Below are positions 17,987 to 26,268 of a stretch of 64,000 nucleotides of DNA, piece after piece. How positions within the stretch are numbered: position 1 is the stretch's first letter; the number at the start of each line of letters is the position of its first letter. The position numbers and the translations under genes are program-made. This DNA is from Pedobacter sp. N36a (GTDB lineage Bacteria; Bacteroidota; Bacteroidia; Sphingobacteriales; Sphingobacteriaceae): NCBI RefSeq assembly GCF_014472395.1, contig NZ_JACSZW010000001.1:186001-250000 (forward strand), read 5' to 3'. The notes beneath the pieces were generated by a model that saw only the letters and a program-made list of their open reading frames with translations, was not told the origin of the DNA and ran no database searches.

Positions 17987-18001
17987 AAACATCAGATGTT
18001 T
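17987..18001. promoter_or_regulatory. Palindromic operator 2 for the GntR/FadR regulator
   Basis: AAACATCAGATGTTT, same arms as operator 1 with the centre base changed from T to A. Centre-to-centre distance is 35 bases. It overlaps the predicted transcription start and ends 5 bases before the regulator's ATG, so binding should block initiation. Confidence 0.7.
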
Positions 18002-18005
18002 AAAG

Positions 18006-18659
18006 ATGAAGAAAACGATAAAACTTTCCGACAAGGTCATCATAGAGATCAAGAAAGACATCGCCTCCGGCAAATTGAAAAAAGGCGAAAAGATACCCGC
18101 AGAGCCTGAATTGATGGAACATTACGGTGTCGGCCGTTCCACCATCCGCGAAGCAATCAAGACATTATCCATCTCTGGAATCCTGAAAGTCCAGCAGGGA
18201 TCAGGCACATTTGTAGTGTCCAAAATTAAAGATGAAAGCCTTTCCCAGCGCTTAAAAAGAGCAGATTTTGAAGAGATCAACAGTGTGCGTGCGCTGTTAG
18301 AAAAGGAAATCGTAAAACTGGCCAGTCAGCATCGAAATGATGCCGATTTGAGTACCATGGAAAACCTCCTGCAGCAAAGGAAGAAAGCAATTGAAGAGCA
18401 GCAGCAAAAGAAATGTGCAGAAGCAGATATTGCTTTTCATATTAGTGTTGCAAAGGCTTCCGGAAATCAGGTCCTTGCTGATCTTTATGAAAACTTCAGT
18501 TCCGTGATGCGCAACTTCTTTGAACTCAGAGATGCGGCCGACATTAAGCATTTTAGCAGCAGTCAGCATGCACACGAAGCTTTATTTGAAGCCATCAAAA
18601 ACCAGGATCCAAATCTAGCTGAACAACTCACTATAGACATCTTAAATAATAACTATTAA
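18006..18659 (+). CDS. FadR/GntR-family transcriptional regulator
   Basis: 217 residues. N-terminal winged helix (about 8-75: EKIPAEPELMEHYGVGRSTIREAIKTLSISGILKVQQGSGTFV) and C-terminal FCD ligand domain (about 90-217) with the histidine-rich metal or acid-binding positions seen in DADIAFHISVAKASGN and SSSQHAHEALFEAI. It probably represses its own operon through the two palindromes upstream and responds to a carboxylate or similar small molecule, judging by the family. The exporter and DUF1634 genes follow within 6 bases of each other, so they are the likely targets. Confidence 0.9.
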   Translation: MKKTIKLSDKVIIEIKKDIASGKLKKGEKIPAEPELMEHYGVGRSTIREAIKTLSISGILKVQQGSGTFVVSKIKDESLSQRLKRADFEEINSVRALLEKEIVKLASQHRNDADLSTMENLLQQRKKAIEEQQQKKCAEADIAFHISVAKASGNQVLADLYENFSSVMRNFFELRDAADIKHFSSSQHAHEALFEAIKNQDPNLAEQLTIDILNNNY

Positions 18660-18664
18660 GCTTT

Positions 18665-19498
18665 ATGAATATTTTACTCTTTACCCTCATTCTATTATTG
18701 GGGGCTTACCTGGCCGGTCTCGCAGGCTCCTTAACCGGTCTTGGCGGCGGCGTGGTCATCATTCCACTCCTCACCCTGGGCTTTCATGTAGATATTCGTT
18801 ATGCCATTGGCGCCGCATTAGTCGCCTCTATTGCCACATCTTCCGGCTCAGCCAGTGCTTATGTAAAAGAAGGAATCACCAATGTTAGATTAGGGATGTT
18901 TCTGGAAATTGCCACCACAGCTGGTGCCGTCATAGGTGCCATCCTCGCCATTTATACACCGGTTAACCTGGTTGCCATTCTGTTTGGTGTGATGCTGATC
19001 TTTTCAGCAGCTATGACACTAAGAAAAAAACATGAAGATGCATTGCAGGAAGGCAGTAAACTTTCTTATGTGCTCAAATTAAACGGCAGCTATCCAACTA
19101 AAGAAGGTGAGATTTCTTATAAACTAAAGAATATTGGCGGAGGGTTCTCTATCATGACCATTGCAGGCGTACTTTCGGGTTTATTAGGTATAGGGTCTGG
19201 TGCTTTAAAAGTATTGGCAATGGATACGGCCATGCGTGTACCTTTCAGAGTCAGCACCACGACCAGTAATTTCATGGTAGGTGTAACCGCAGCGGCGAGT
19301 GCCGTTGTCTATTTGCAAAGAGGATACATCGATCCAGGAATTGCTTTTCCGGTGATCATTGGCGTACTAGCCGGGGCTTTTACTGGTTCAAAACTCCTCA
19401 TGCGCATCAATGTAAAGTCGCTAAAAGTGATTTTCTCTATAGCCATTACGCTCATTGCACTCAACATGATTTACAACGGTATCAACCATAAATTCTAA
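18665..19498 (+). CDS. TauE/SafE-family anion exporter
   Basis: 277 residues with eight or so membrane segments and two copies of the family's glycine-rich motif (GSLTGLGGGVVIIPLLTLG and SGLLGIGSGALKVLAMD). TauE/SafE proteins export sulfite, sulfoacetate and other organosulfur or carboxylate anions. Starts 5 bases after the regulator gene and is followed 4 bases later by the DUF1634 gene. The substrate is not known; the FCD-type regulator hints at an organic acid. Confidence 0.88.
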   Translation: MNILLFTLILLLGAYLAGLAGSLTGLGGGVVIIPLLTLGFHVDIRYAIGAALVASIATSSGSASAYVKEGITNVRLGMFLEIATTAGAVIGAILAIYTPVNLVAILFGVMLIFSAAMTLRKKHEDALQEGSKLSYVLKLNGSYPTKEGEISYKLKNIGGGFSIMTIAGVLSGLLGIGSGALKVLAMDTAMRVPFRVSTTTSNFMVGVTAAASAVVYLQRGYIDPGIAFPVIIGVLAGAFTGSKLLMRINVKSLKVIFSIAITLIALNMIYNGINHKF

Positions 19499-19502
19499 TC
19501 AG

Positions 19503-19892
19503 ATGGGAAAAAATAAAAAAATAACCGACTATGATATGGAACAGCTGATTGGTCAGGTGTTAAGATATGGTGTATTAACGTCTGGGATTATCGCCATTAT
19601 AGGCGGCGTCTGGTACCTGATTCAAAGTGGTGCTGGATTTCCCAATTACACTTCATTTAGTGGAGAGCCTGCCCGCTACACCAGCTTAACGGGGATCATC
19701 AAGGGATTAACGGAAGGCAGCGCGAAAGAAATTATACAGCTGGGTGTAGTGATTTTGATTGCCACCCCAATCCTCCGCATTGTTTTTTCTTTGTTCTCTT
19801 TTATACTGGAAAAAGACAGGCTTTATATTGTGATCACTTTAATAGTGCTGCTGATTATCTTATTCAGCATGTTTGGCGGACTTAAAGTATAA
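19503..19892 (+). CDS. DUF1634 membrane protein, probable partner of TauE
   Basis: 129 residues, three membrane segments (VLTSGIIAIIGGVWYLI, EIIQLGVVILIATPILRIVFSLFSFIL, YIVITLIVLLIILFSMFGG). DUF1634 proteins are repeatedly found beside TauE/SafE exporters, so a role as accessory subunit is likely, although no biochemistry supports it. Last gene of a three-gene operon, before a hairpin terminator. Confidence 0.85.
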   Translation: MGKNKKITDYDMEQLIGQVLRYGVLTSGIIAIIGGVWYLIQSGAGFPNYTSFSGEPARYTSLTGIIKGLTEGSAKEIIQLGVVILIATPILRIVFSLFSFILEKDRLYIVITLIVLLIILFSMFGGLKV

Positions 19893-19917
19893 GCCCGAAT
19901 TCTGCTTGGCTTAATAT

Positions 19918-19960
19918 ATTCTGGTTGTCTACTTCAATAAGTAGAGCAGACAACCAGAAT
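19918..19960. terminator. Convergent terminator hairpin
   Basis: 13-bp perfect stem ATTCTGGTTGTCT (19918-19930) with its complement at 19948-19960, plus a smaller inner stem. It lies between the DUF1634 and terD genes, which converge on it. T tracts are modest. Confidence 0.65.
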
Positions 19961-19966
19961 AGGTAT

Positions 19967-20515
19967 TTATTCGTATTTATTCAGGTAATCCTGTAATCCA
20001 CCATTCATACCAGCGCCTACGGCTTCAAATTTCCACTCTCCGTTTCTACGGTAAATCCTGCCGAATTCCACTGCAGTTTCAATAGAGAAGTCTTCTTCTA
20101 ACTCATACTTCATCAGCTCCACTCCATTTTGATCCACGATGCGAACAAAAGAGTTTCTCACCTGACCAAAATTCTGCTTACGGTTTCCTGCCTCATGAAT
20201 CGTCACTACAATACAAAGCTCCGAAACTCTCGGGTCAACTTTTGAAAGGTCCACTTTAATGCTTTCATCATCTCCATCACCTTCTCCGGTTAAGTTATCA
20301 CCAGTATGTTCGATTGCGCCATCTGGCGAATTCAGGTTGTTATAAAAAACAAAGTAATCGTCTGATACCAGTCGTTTGTTTTCTCCAAGCATAAACACCG
20401 AGGCGTCTAAATCAAAATCATGTCCGGTGGAACTGTTCGTATCCCATCCCAACCCTACTGTAAATTTTGGAGCATTGATGTTCTCCCGCTGTCCTTTTCT
20501 TAGGTTAATAGCCAT
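19967..20515 (-). CDS. TerD-family stress protein
   Basis: 182 residues of a single TerD domain: FTVGLGWDTNSSTGHDFDLDASVFML, FYNNLNSPDGAIEHTGDNLTGEGDGDDESIKVDLSKV, VVTIHEAGNRKQNFGQVRNSFVRI. The DxD and GDGDDE acidic loops are the calcium-binding sites known in TerD. Members are linked to tellurite and general stress, and to chemical-stress membrane complexes. Here it is a solitary gene, not a ter cluster, so no tellurite claim is made. Confidence 0.9.
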   Translation of the reverse strand: MAINLRKGQRENINAPKFTVGLGWDTNSSTGHDFDLDASVFMLGENKRLVSDDYFVFYNNLNSPDGAIEHTGDNLTGEGDGDDESIKVDLSKVDPRVSELCIVVTIHEAGNRKQNFGQVRNSFVRIVDQNGVELMKYELEEDFSIETAVEFGRIYRRNGEWKFEAVGAGMNGGLQDYLNKYE

Positions 20516-20962
20516 AATCTTTCTGGTTATTTTTACAAATTATTCTAAACGTTTATCGCAATTTACGGTATTCTGGAAGATTCCTCGCTTTAGGTTATAT
20601 AAAAAATACAAACCGATATTGATCGTAATTCCTTCATTTGGTTGTGCTTTTCGATCAATCTAAAAATACTTCTCCAGATTTGTCACATTTCTAAAATATT
20701 GAGGTAAAAAACTGAAATGTGGAACGGATATTGCTATTATTGACCACAATCTATGTTAAAAAAGCAAGTCGGAATTGACGATTCTTCAGTAAATGTCAAT
20801 TTTTCTCCAGCAACACATTACGTTACTATTAATAGCGTTAACCTCTAATTATTTTAGGTATTATGGAACGAGAATCAAAATATTAATTAAATATTAATTG
20901 GACAAATTGGCGTGTATCACGCTAAATCATTTTAAAGCCAATTAATATGACTAATTTTGGAA
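20516..20962. promoter_or_regulatory. Intergenic region with a nested dyad before the GIY-YIG gene
   Basis: 447 bases of AT-rich non-coding DNA. Near the end, ATTAATTGG (20893-20901) pairs with CCAATTAAT (20938-20946), and inside it GCGTG/CACGC (20910-20914, 20918-20922) forms a second dyad. It could be an operator or an RNA hairpin in the leader. CTATTAATAG at 20826-20835 is a further small palindrome. Nothing else is supported. Confidence 0.4.
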
Positions 20963-21631
20963 ATGACAATGAAGCACCTAATAACAAAGGAACAGGAAAC
21001 TTTTTTAAAAAAGCACAAAATCTCATCCGAACTATTGTTCGATGCCCAAGGAGAGGACATATCAGAAAATTTGCAGAAAAGTATGACTGAAGCTGACAAG
21101 GTGATTGCTTGCAACACCGCGCCATGCACGGAGAATGACACCCATACGTTAAGAACGATTGGAGGTTTTTGTCCACAATGCGATACGACTAAAATTGCTG
21201 CTGCTTTAAGGGAACTTAAACCAGGTTACATTTACTTCTCAGGGTCCAAAAGAGGAGGATTAATTAAAATCGGTTCAACAAACGAAGGAAAAAGTAAGAC
21301 ACTTACCTTAAATTTAACGACTGCAAGAGATGGCGGTTATGACGACTGGGAACTTCTTTTCAGTGCAAAAACACCAACACTAGGAAGAGTAGAACGTTTA
21401 ATTACTGATAAACTTGCTGAATACAAAGCAGCTTACCAAAGTGAAAAAAGCGGTAAACTACAAAATGGCGGCGAACTATACAGATGTTCGTTCCTGAAAG
21501 CTAAAGAAGCTTACCTTGCCGTTACTGAAGAAAATCAATTCGATTTTACTCAGGTTAGCGAAAAGAAACACATCACTTCTGAATACCAATTCAAGAATTT
21601 GAAAATGACAGCTAGAAAAGCAGTTATCTAA
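20963..21631 (+). CDS. GIY-YIG (T5orf172-like) protein with N-terminal Cys-rich segment
   Basis: 222 residues from the ATG at 20963 (an in-frame TTG six bases earlier and an ATG at 20969 are alternatives). The centre holds a GIY-YIG-like nuclease core of the T5orf172 type: GYIYFSGSKRGGLIKIGST (about 88-106), then TTARDGGYDDWELLFSA and GRVERLI, giving the expected Arg and Glu. Just before it CNTAPC (C50, C55) and FCPQC (C70, C73) form a plausible zinc knuckle. GIY-YIG enzymes cut DNA; this one has no mobile-element neighbours. A stand-alone restriction or repair role is possible, but undetermined. Confidence 0.6.
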   Translation: MTMKHLITKEQETFLKKHKISSELLFDAQGEDISENLQKSMTEADKVIACNTAPCTENDTHTLRTIGGFCPQCDTTKIAAALRELKPGYIYFSGSKRGGLIKIGSTNEGKSKTLTLNLTTARDGGYDDWELLFSAKTPTLGRVERLITDKLAEYKAAYQSEKSGKLQNGGELYRCSFLKAKEAYLAVTEENQFDFTQVSEKKHITSEYQFKNLKMTARKAVI

Positions 21632-21778
21632 GCATAACTCTTTATCCATGATATTGACCTTCGGGTCTTGAAAGACCAGTCTCTTTGATTCCTTAAGGAT
21701 CATTTGATACTGGTCTTTTCTATTGAAAAGAGTTTTCAGATTGCTGCGCAAATTTCCAGAAAATATTTAACCAGGTGT

Positions 21779-22660
21779 TTATGGTTTTTTAATGATCAAA
21801 TCTTCCAGCACAGGAGAATTGGCTTTTAAAGCCGCTAATTCCGTTCTATATTTCATCAACTCCCCCTCCTCATGCTCCGTCAGGCGCTCTTCACTTTTCA
21901 ATTCATACTTTTGGCCATTTAAAACCAGCATATTGGTGTAACAATCCATCGCCAGGTTATAAGCGCTGAAGTCTGTTTGGGGGAAAGTCATCTCTTTCCA
22001 TTTGATCACATTAGAGTTTTGCTTTACCGTTTCAAAAGAAAAGCTGCAGCTCAGCACCTTGGTTTCTTTTGGCGCGAACGACACGCCTTCAGCCGGTCCT
22101 TTCACACAACTCCAGCCATCATTGATATCCTTGGTAGAACCATAACCAATCACGGTTTCATAAGTAGTCAATACCTGATCACTTTCATTGGTAAAAGCGC
22201 ATAAGATCACCAGCTGTCCAGCCACCACATCAACACTTAGCGGTTTCGCTTTTAACAGGCTCAATTTCATCTTTAAGGCATCAGATTTTTTCTTTTTAGC
22301 ATCCAGTACCAGCATCTCTTTTTCCAGCTTATCTATTTTTCGCTGGTGGTCTTCTTTGATATACTGATTGGCCATTGCATAAGCTTCTTCCAGATTTTTA
22401 CCATTCAGGCGCTTCCATACCAACTCATCAAAATTTTCTTTCTTTAGGGCAGGCTGATGATCTCTATCATAAATGGCGGAAAACGCAAGCACTCTTAAAG
22501 CCAGCTCCAGGTTTTCCTTTCCAGCGGCATCAAGACCGGCTGCGATCTTATCTTTTGATACTTTAAATTTCTCTTTTGATCCACCTTTGAAACGATCCTG
22601 GCTAAAAACCAGGACAGGAAAAATGATCAAAATCAACAACAGGTAACTATTCCATTTCAT
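21779..22660 (-). CDS. Secreted protein of unknown function with coiled coil
   Basis: 293 residues from the ATG at 22660 (the frame extends to a TTG at 22666). Signal peptide (YLLLILIIFPVLVFS), a predicted coiled coil around 105-140 (DHQRKIDKLEKEMLVLDAKKKK) and a beta-rich C-terminal half (VDVVAGQLVILCAFTNESDQVLTTYETVIG...). The C-terminal part resembles an Ig-like or DUF-type domain but no named family was recognised. Single gene on the minus strand, facing the GIY-YIG gene. Confidence 0.6.
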   Translation of the reverse strand: MKWNSYLLLILIIFPVLVFSQDRFKGGSKEKFKVSKDKIAAGLDAAGKENLELALRVLAFSAIYDRDHQPALKKENFDELVWKRLNGKNLEEAYAMANQYIKEDHQRKIDKLEKEMLVLDAKKKKSDALKMKLSLLKAKPLSVDVVAGQLVILCAFTNESDQVLTTYETVIGYGSTKDINDGWSCVKGPAEGVSFAPKETKVLSCSFSFETVKQNSNVIKWKEMTFPQTDFSAYNLAMDCYTNMLVLNGQKYELKSEERLTEHEEGELMKYRTELAALKANSPVLEDLIIKKP

Positions 22661-22798
22661 AATCAAGGATTCAAAGCTATGATGTGCTCAACCTATTAAC
22701 GCGATATTCCAAGAATTACCACAGGGTTAAGCAAGCTTAAAACGCTTTAAAGGTAAACTATTAAAAAGTTTTTTTGTTAATCACAGACAACCGCTGAT

Positions 22799-23698
22799 AT
22801 GATTAAAGACAATAAATCCATTTACAGTGCTTTAGCAGCCAATCTTCTCATTGCCATCACCAAGTTTATTGCCGGTGGTTTTACCAATAGCTCTTCGATG
22901 ATTTCTGAAGGTATCCACTCTATGGTAGACACCATCAATCAGGTTTTACTATTATATGGGTTAAAAAAAAGCAAGACAGCTCCTGATCAGTCCAGGCCTT
23001 TTGGCTATGGTAAAGAGCTGTATTTCTGGTCATTTATTGTGGCTATTTTAATCTTCGGACTGGGGGGCGGCATTTCCATTTACCAGGGGATCCAACACAT
23101 GATCAAACCAGAACCGGTCAACAATCCGCTGATCAACTATGGCGTACTGATTTTATGCTTACTCTTTGAAGGCTGGTCCTTGCGCATCGCGATCAGGGAA
23201 TTTGATCAGCAAAGAAATGGACTGACCTGGTGGAAAGCCATTGTTAAAAGTAAAGATCCTTCCAGCTTCCTCGTGCTGTTTGAAGATGGAGCGGCCGTCC
23301 TGGGTTTATTAATTGTTTTCATTTTCATGCTGATCGGACATAATTTCGGGATAGATTATATGGATGGTTTAGCCTCTGTATTGGTTGGTTTATTGCTGGT
23401 ATTCGTGTCTGCAATTTTAGCCAGAGAAAGCAGAAGTTTGCTGATGGGCGAAGGTATTGCCCCGGAAACCAGGGAAAAAATCAAATTATTGGTTGAAAAA
23501 GATCCTTCAGTGATTAGAACTTCTAATATCATTTCGACCTACCAATCTCCTGAAGAAGTTTTACTGGTGATCATTGTCGTTTTTCAACCTGATATCGACA
23601 CAGAGGACATCACAGATGCGATTAACCGAATTCGCGAAGCGATCAGAAAGGAATTTAAGTTTATCAAATTCATCATTATTCAGCCATCAGAAGACTAA
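22799..23698 (+). CDS. Cation diffusion facilitator (CDF) transporter
   Basis: 299 residues, six membrane segments in the first 210. The first transmembrane block SSSMISEGIHSMVDTINQVLLLYGL carries the family's paired metal-site His/Asp (HSMVD), and a second site lies at FGIDYMDGLASVLVG. A cytoplasmic C-terminal domain follows (VIRTSNIISTYQSPEEVLLVIIVVFQPDIDTED). CDF proteins export zinc, iron or manganese by proton antiport; metal cannot be assigned. The usual HxxxD pair is present in TM2, so activity is likely. Confidence 0.9.
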   Translation: MIKDNKSIYSALAANLLIAITKFIAGGFTNSSSMISEGIHSMVDTINQVLLLYGLKKSKTAPDQSRPFGYGKELYFWSFIVAILIFGLGGGISIYQGIQHMIKPEPVNNPLINYGVLILCLLFEGWSLRIAIREFDQQRNGLTWWKAIVKSKDPSSFLVLFEDGAAVLGLLIVFIFMLIGHNFGIDYMDGLASVLVGLLLVFVSAILARESRSLLMGEGIAPETREKIKLLVEKDPSVIRTSNIISTYQSPEEVLLVIIVVFQPDIDTEDITDAINRIREAIRKEFKFIKFIIIQPSED

Positions 23699-23732
23699 AG
23701 GTTTTATTTTGAAGCATTCACATCAGACCTAT

Positions 23733-24650
23733 CTAATTCAGAATCCCCTCTGCACCTTGACTTGCTGTAGGAAGCGGTTTCCCTGCCATTTCCAATAGCG
23801 TAGTTTCAATCATGCTGGTCATTGCGTTCAAGGCCAGGTCATTTGGTTCAGTTCCAAAAGGCTCCTCAATTTCATCAGCAATTGCTTCCAATGCGACAAA
23901 AGTATAGGCGATAAAGCTGACGATAAAAGGGGTGAACCAGCTCAGGCTGTCTACAAAGCCAAATGGCAGTAAAAAACAATAAATATATACCGTACGGTGT
24001 AATAAAATGCGATAAGTATACGGAATTGGTGTAGAAGCGATCCTTTCACATGCCCCTACAATATCAGATAGCTTATCCAGATTCCGATCAAATGAATGCT
24101 GTATGATGGTATCTATTTCCCCTTCTTCTTTGGCTTTCTGCACCCAGAACCCCATTTCTTTCATCAGCAGAATTGGTTTATAAATCGCTGGCTTCAGGCT
24201 TTCACTTAATTCCGGACTCAGTCTTTGATCAAGGTCGGCACTAGCATCTGTATGCCTTAACTGGTGTTTTAAAGCATAAGTAAAAGCAATGAGGTAATGG
24301 ATAAAAGTATCGACTTGCTTGCTCTCCGGAGGATACCCGGTCATGGTTAGGGCTTGTCTTGCCAGAGACCTGGTATCATTTAATAGTGCACCCCAAACTT
24401 TTCTAGCCTCCCAAAATCGATCATAACTGGCATTGTTTCGAAAACCTAAAAATAAGGCCAGCGCAATGCCAAATAAAGTAAATGGTGCCGGACTCAAAGG
24501 AATCTTAAAATCGAATAATTTTCCCTTTAAATAGACAACACAAACAGAAAATAGAAACAAGAGCAATAATCTAGGAAGCAATTGTGGTAAAACAGATCCT
24601 TTCCATATAAAAAGCATTCTAAACCAATGTTCATTCTTTCTTATGATCAT
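23733..24650 (-). CDS. Bestrophin-like channel protein (UPF0187/YneE family)
   Basis: 305 residues, with hydrophobic segments at about 22-45, 50-70, 205-225 and 228-250, and the family stretch FRNNASYDRFWEARKVWGALLNDTRSLARQ. Bacterial bestrophin homologues form pentameric channels (cation-conducting in the characterised Klebsiella protein). The C-terminal acidic EEPFGTEPNDLALNAM is also typical. Lies opposite the CDF gene with 34 bases between stops. Confidence 0.85.
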   Translation of the reverse strand: MIIRKNEHWFRMLFIWKGSVLPQLLPRLLLLFLFSVCVVYLKGKLFDFKIPLSPAPFTLFGIALALFLGFRNNASYDRFWEARKVWGALLNDTRSLARQALTMTGYPPESKQVDTFIHYLIAFTYALKHQLRHTDASADLDQRLSPELSESLKPAIYKPILLMKEMGFWVQKAKEEGEIDTIIQHSFDRNLDKLSDIVGACERIASTPIPYTYRILLHRTVYIYCFLLPFGFVDSLSWFTPFIVSFIAYTFVALEAIADEIEEPFGTEPNDLALNAMTSMIETTLLEMAGKPLPTASQGAEGILN

Positions 24651-24750
24651 AACTCAAAAATCCGATTTTATTTATAATTAACAGCATTTTTTGGCTTGTA
24701 AAATAAGCTGCTGAAATAAAACCAGGATAATTCTTACTTGTTATAGCGAT

Positions 24751-25515
24751 ATGGAAAAAGACATTTATGCTGGAACCAGTGGTTTGATACTTCCTGTTCC
24801 AAATAAGCAATATCTCCCAATCGAGTTCCGTGATAAAAGCAGGCTAAGCTATTATTCTACTTTATTTAACAGCATAGAAATCAACAGCTCTTTCTATAAA
24901 ATCCCAATGCCCAGTACGGTAAAAAAATGGGCAGAAAGCGTCCCCGAAGACTTTAAATTTACGTTTAAACTATGGCGTGGCATCACCCACGCAGCCGGAC
25001 TTTCATTTGATAGAGAAGATGTGAATCGTTTTATAAAAACCATCAATCAAGTAGGAGAAAAGAAAGGCAGTTTGCTGGTACAATTTCCACCCAGTATTGT
25101 TCAGACTACCTATATTCCTCATTTGATGCGGTTATTACATGCCATTCGGGAAGCAGATCCTGAGGAAAACTGGGATCTGGCAGTGGAATTTCGCCATGCC
25201 TCCTGGTATAAGGAAACCACCTATAATTTACTAAATGAATTCAATGCTGCACTGGTTTTTCATGATAAACCGGGTTCCGCCAGTCCTATGAAGGAAATGA
25301 ATACGGATTTCATCTATTTACGTTTTCACGGCCCAACGGGCAATTACAAAGGAAGTTATGACGATAGTTTTCTGACAGAATACAGCAATTATATTGATGA
25401 ATGGAGAAGAGCAGAAAAAACAGTATATGTATACTTTAACAATACCGCTGGTGAGGCCATTCGCAACCTGCAAACCTTAAATACTGAAGTGGATCAATTG
25501 GATTTAGCGCCCTGA
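24751..25515 (+). CDS. DUF72 family protein
   Basis: 254 residues of the DUF72 (YecE) TIM-barrel-like family: YAGTSGLILP, STLFNSIEINSSFYKIPMPSTVKKWAESVPEDFKFTFKLWRGITHA, LLVQFPPSIV, VEFRHASWY, DFIYLRFHGPTGNYKGSYDD, YVYFNNTAGEA. The family is highly conserved and of unknown function. Its last 12 bases overlap the end of the convergent broken ABC gene. Confidence 0.9.
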   Translation: MEKDIYAGTSGLILPVPNKQYLPIEFRDKSRLSYYSTLFNSIEINSSFYKIPMPSTVKKWAESVPEDFKFTFKLWRGITHAAGLSFDREDVNRFIKTINQVGEKKGSLLVQFPPSIVQTTYIPHLMRLLHAIREADPEENWDLAVEFRHASWYKETTYNLLNEFNAALVFHDKPGSASPMKEMNTDFIYLRFHGPTGNYKGSYDDSFLTEYSNYIDEWRRAEKTVYVYFNNTAGEAIRNLQTLNTEVDQLDLAP

Positions 25516-25884
25516 CCTGGCATAGCCCAAACGCTCCAAATCACTAATATCCTTTACTAAATGTACTTTTTCGGCTGCCAAAACATACAAATCATTCGCT
25601 AAATCTATGACATCCTGGTACATGTGATCAGTGATTAGAAATCCTTTCTTTGGCAGTTCATGGTGCTGGTAGGCTTTGGGTACAGCTTGTCCATCAAAAC
25701 GGACCGACTTATTGCCCGGCACGAGAGTTCCAAAAATGAGGTTCATCAAGCTCGATTTCCCAGTTCCATTCCTACCCAGTAAGCCTGTAATTTTACCTGT
25801 TTCACACTTTAAGTATACATCAGACAAGATCGTCCTGCTCCCAAACTGCAAGCTTACACTGTCTATTTCTAATTGATGAGCCAT
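25504..25884 (-). pseudogene. ABC transporter ATPase with in-frame internal deletion
   Basis: 126 residues. The first 77 form an ABC ATPase N-terminus with intact Walker A GRNGTGKSS; the next residues jump directly to the family's C-terminal part (GFLITDHMYQDVIDLANDLYVLA), including the H-loop histidine. Everything between, about 90-100 residues holding the Q-loop, LSGGQ-type signature and Walker B, is gone in frame around 25650. Without these it cannot hydrolyse ATP. A normal relative is about 220 residues. The frame remains open, so a stable deleted protein might still be made. Starts 6 bases after the membrane-protein gene upstream. Confidence 0.75.
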
Positions 25885-25890
25885 ACCGTC

Positions 25891-26229
25891 TTATACAAAA
25901 AGGTTAAAGAAATTTATACTTAGACCAGGGAATTTTCCTGAGAGCAGGAAAAGAAAGAAAAAGATCAGAAACTCCAGCAACATGGTTCCAGACCACAAAA
26001 ATGTTCTGGGTATGCCCAGATTCTGGTAGTATAAGAACTCTTTATACTTATATTTGCTGATATAATAAGCGACGATTCCAAGTGTCGCAATTTTAAACCA
26101 GATCAAAATAGTCAGCGCAGGCATACCCAGGTAAGCAAATAATGAGGCACAGGCGATGGAGGTCACAAATGTGGCTGGAAAAAAGTTGGAATAAAAAGTC
26201 AGCAAGAGACGGAAGGACTTGAAATTCAT
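25891..26229 (-). CDS. Small polytopic membrane protein paired with the broken ABC ATPase
   Basis: 112 residues, three membrane segments (ATFVTSIACASLFAYLGMPALTILIW, FKIATLGIVAYYISK, MLLEFLIFFFLFLLS). Located 6 bases upstream of the truncated ATPase gene on the same strand, presumably its one-time membrane partner. No family name recognised. With its ATPase ruined, its remaining role is unclear. Confidence 0.55.
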   Translation of the reverse strand: MNFKSFRLLLTFYSNFFPATFVTSIACASLFAYLGMPALTILIWFKIATLGIVAYYISKYKYKEFLYYQNLGIPRTFLWSGTMLLEFLIFFFLFLLSGKFPGLSINFFNLFV

Positions 26230-26268
26230 TCTGATAATACCAAAGGATATCTTACAAATTACAATAAT

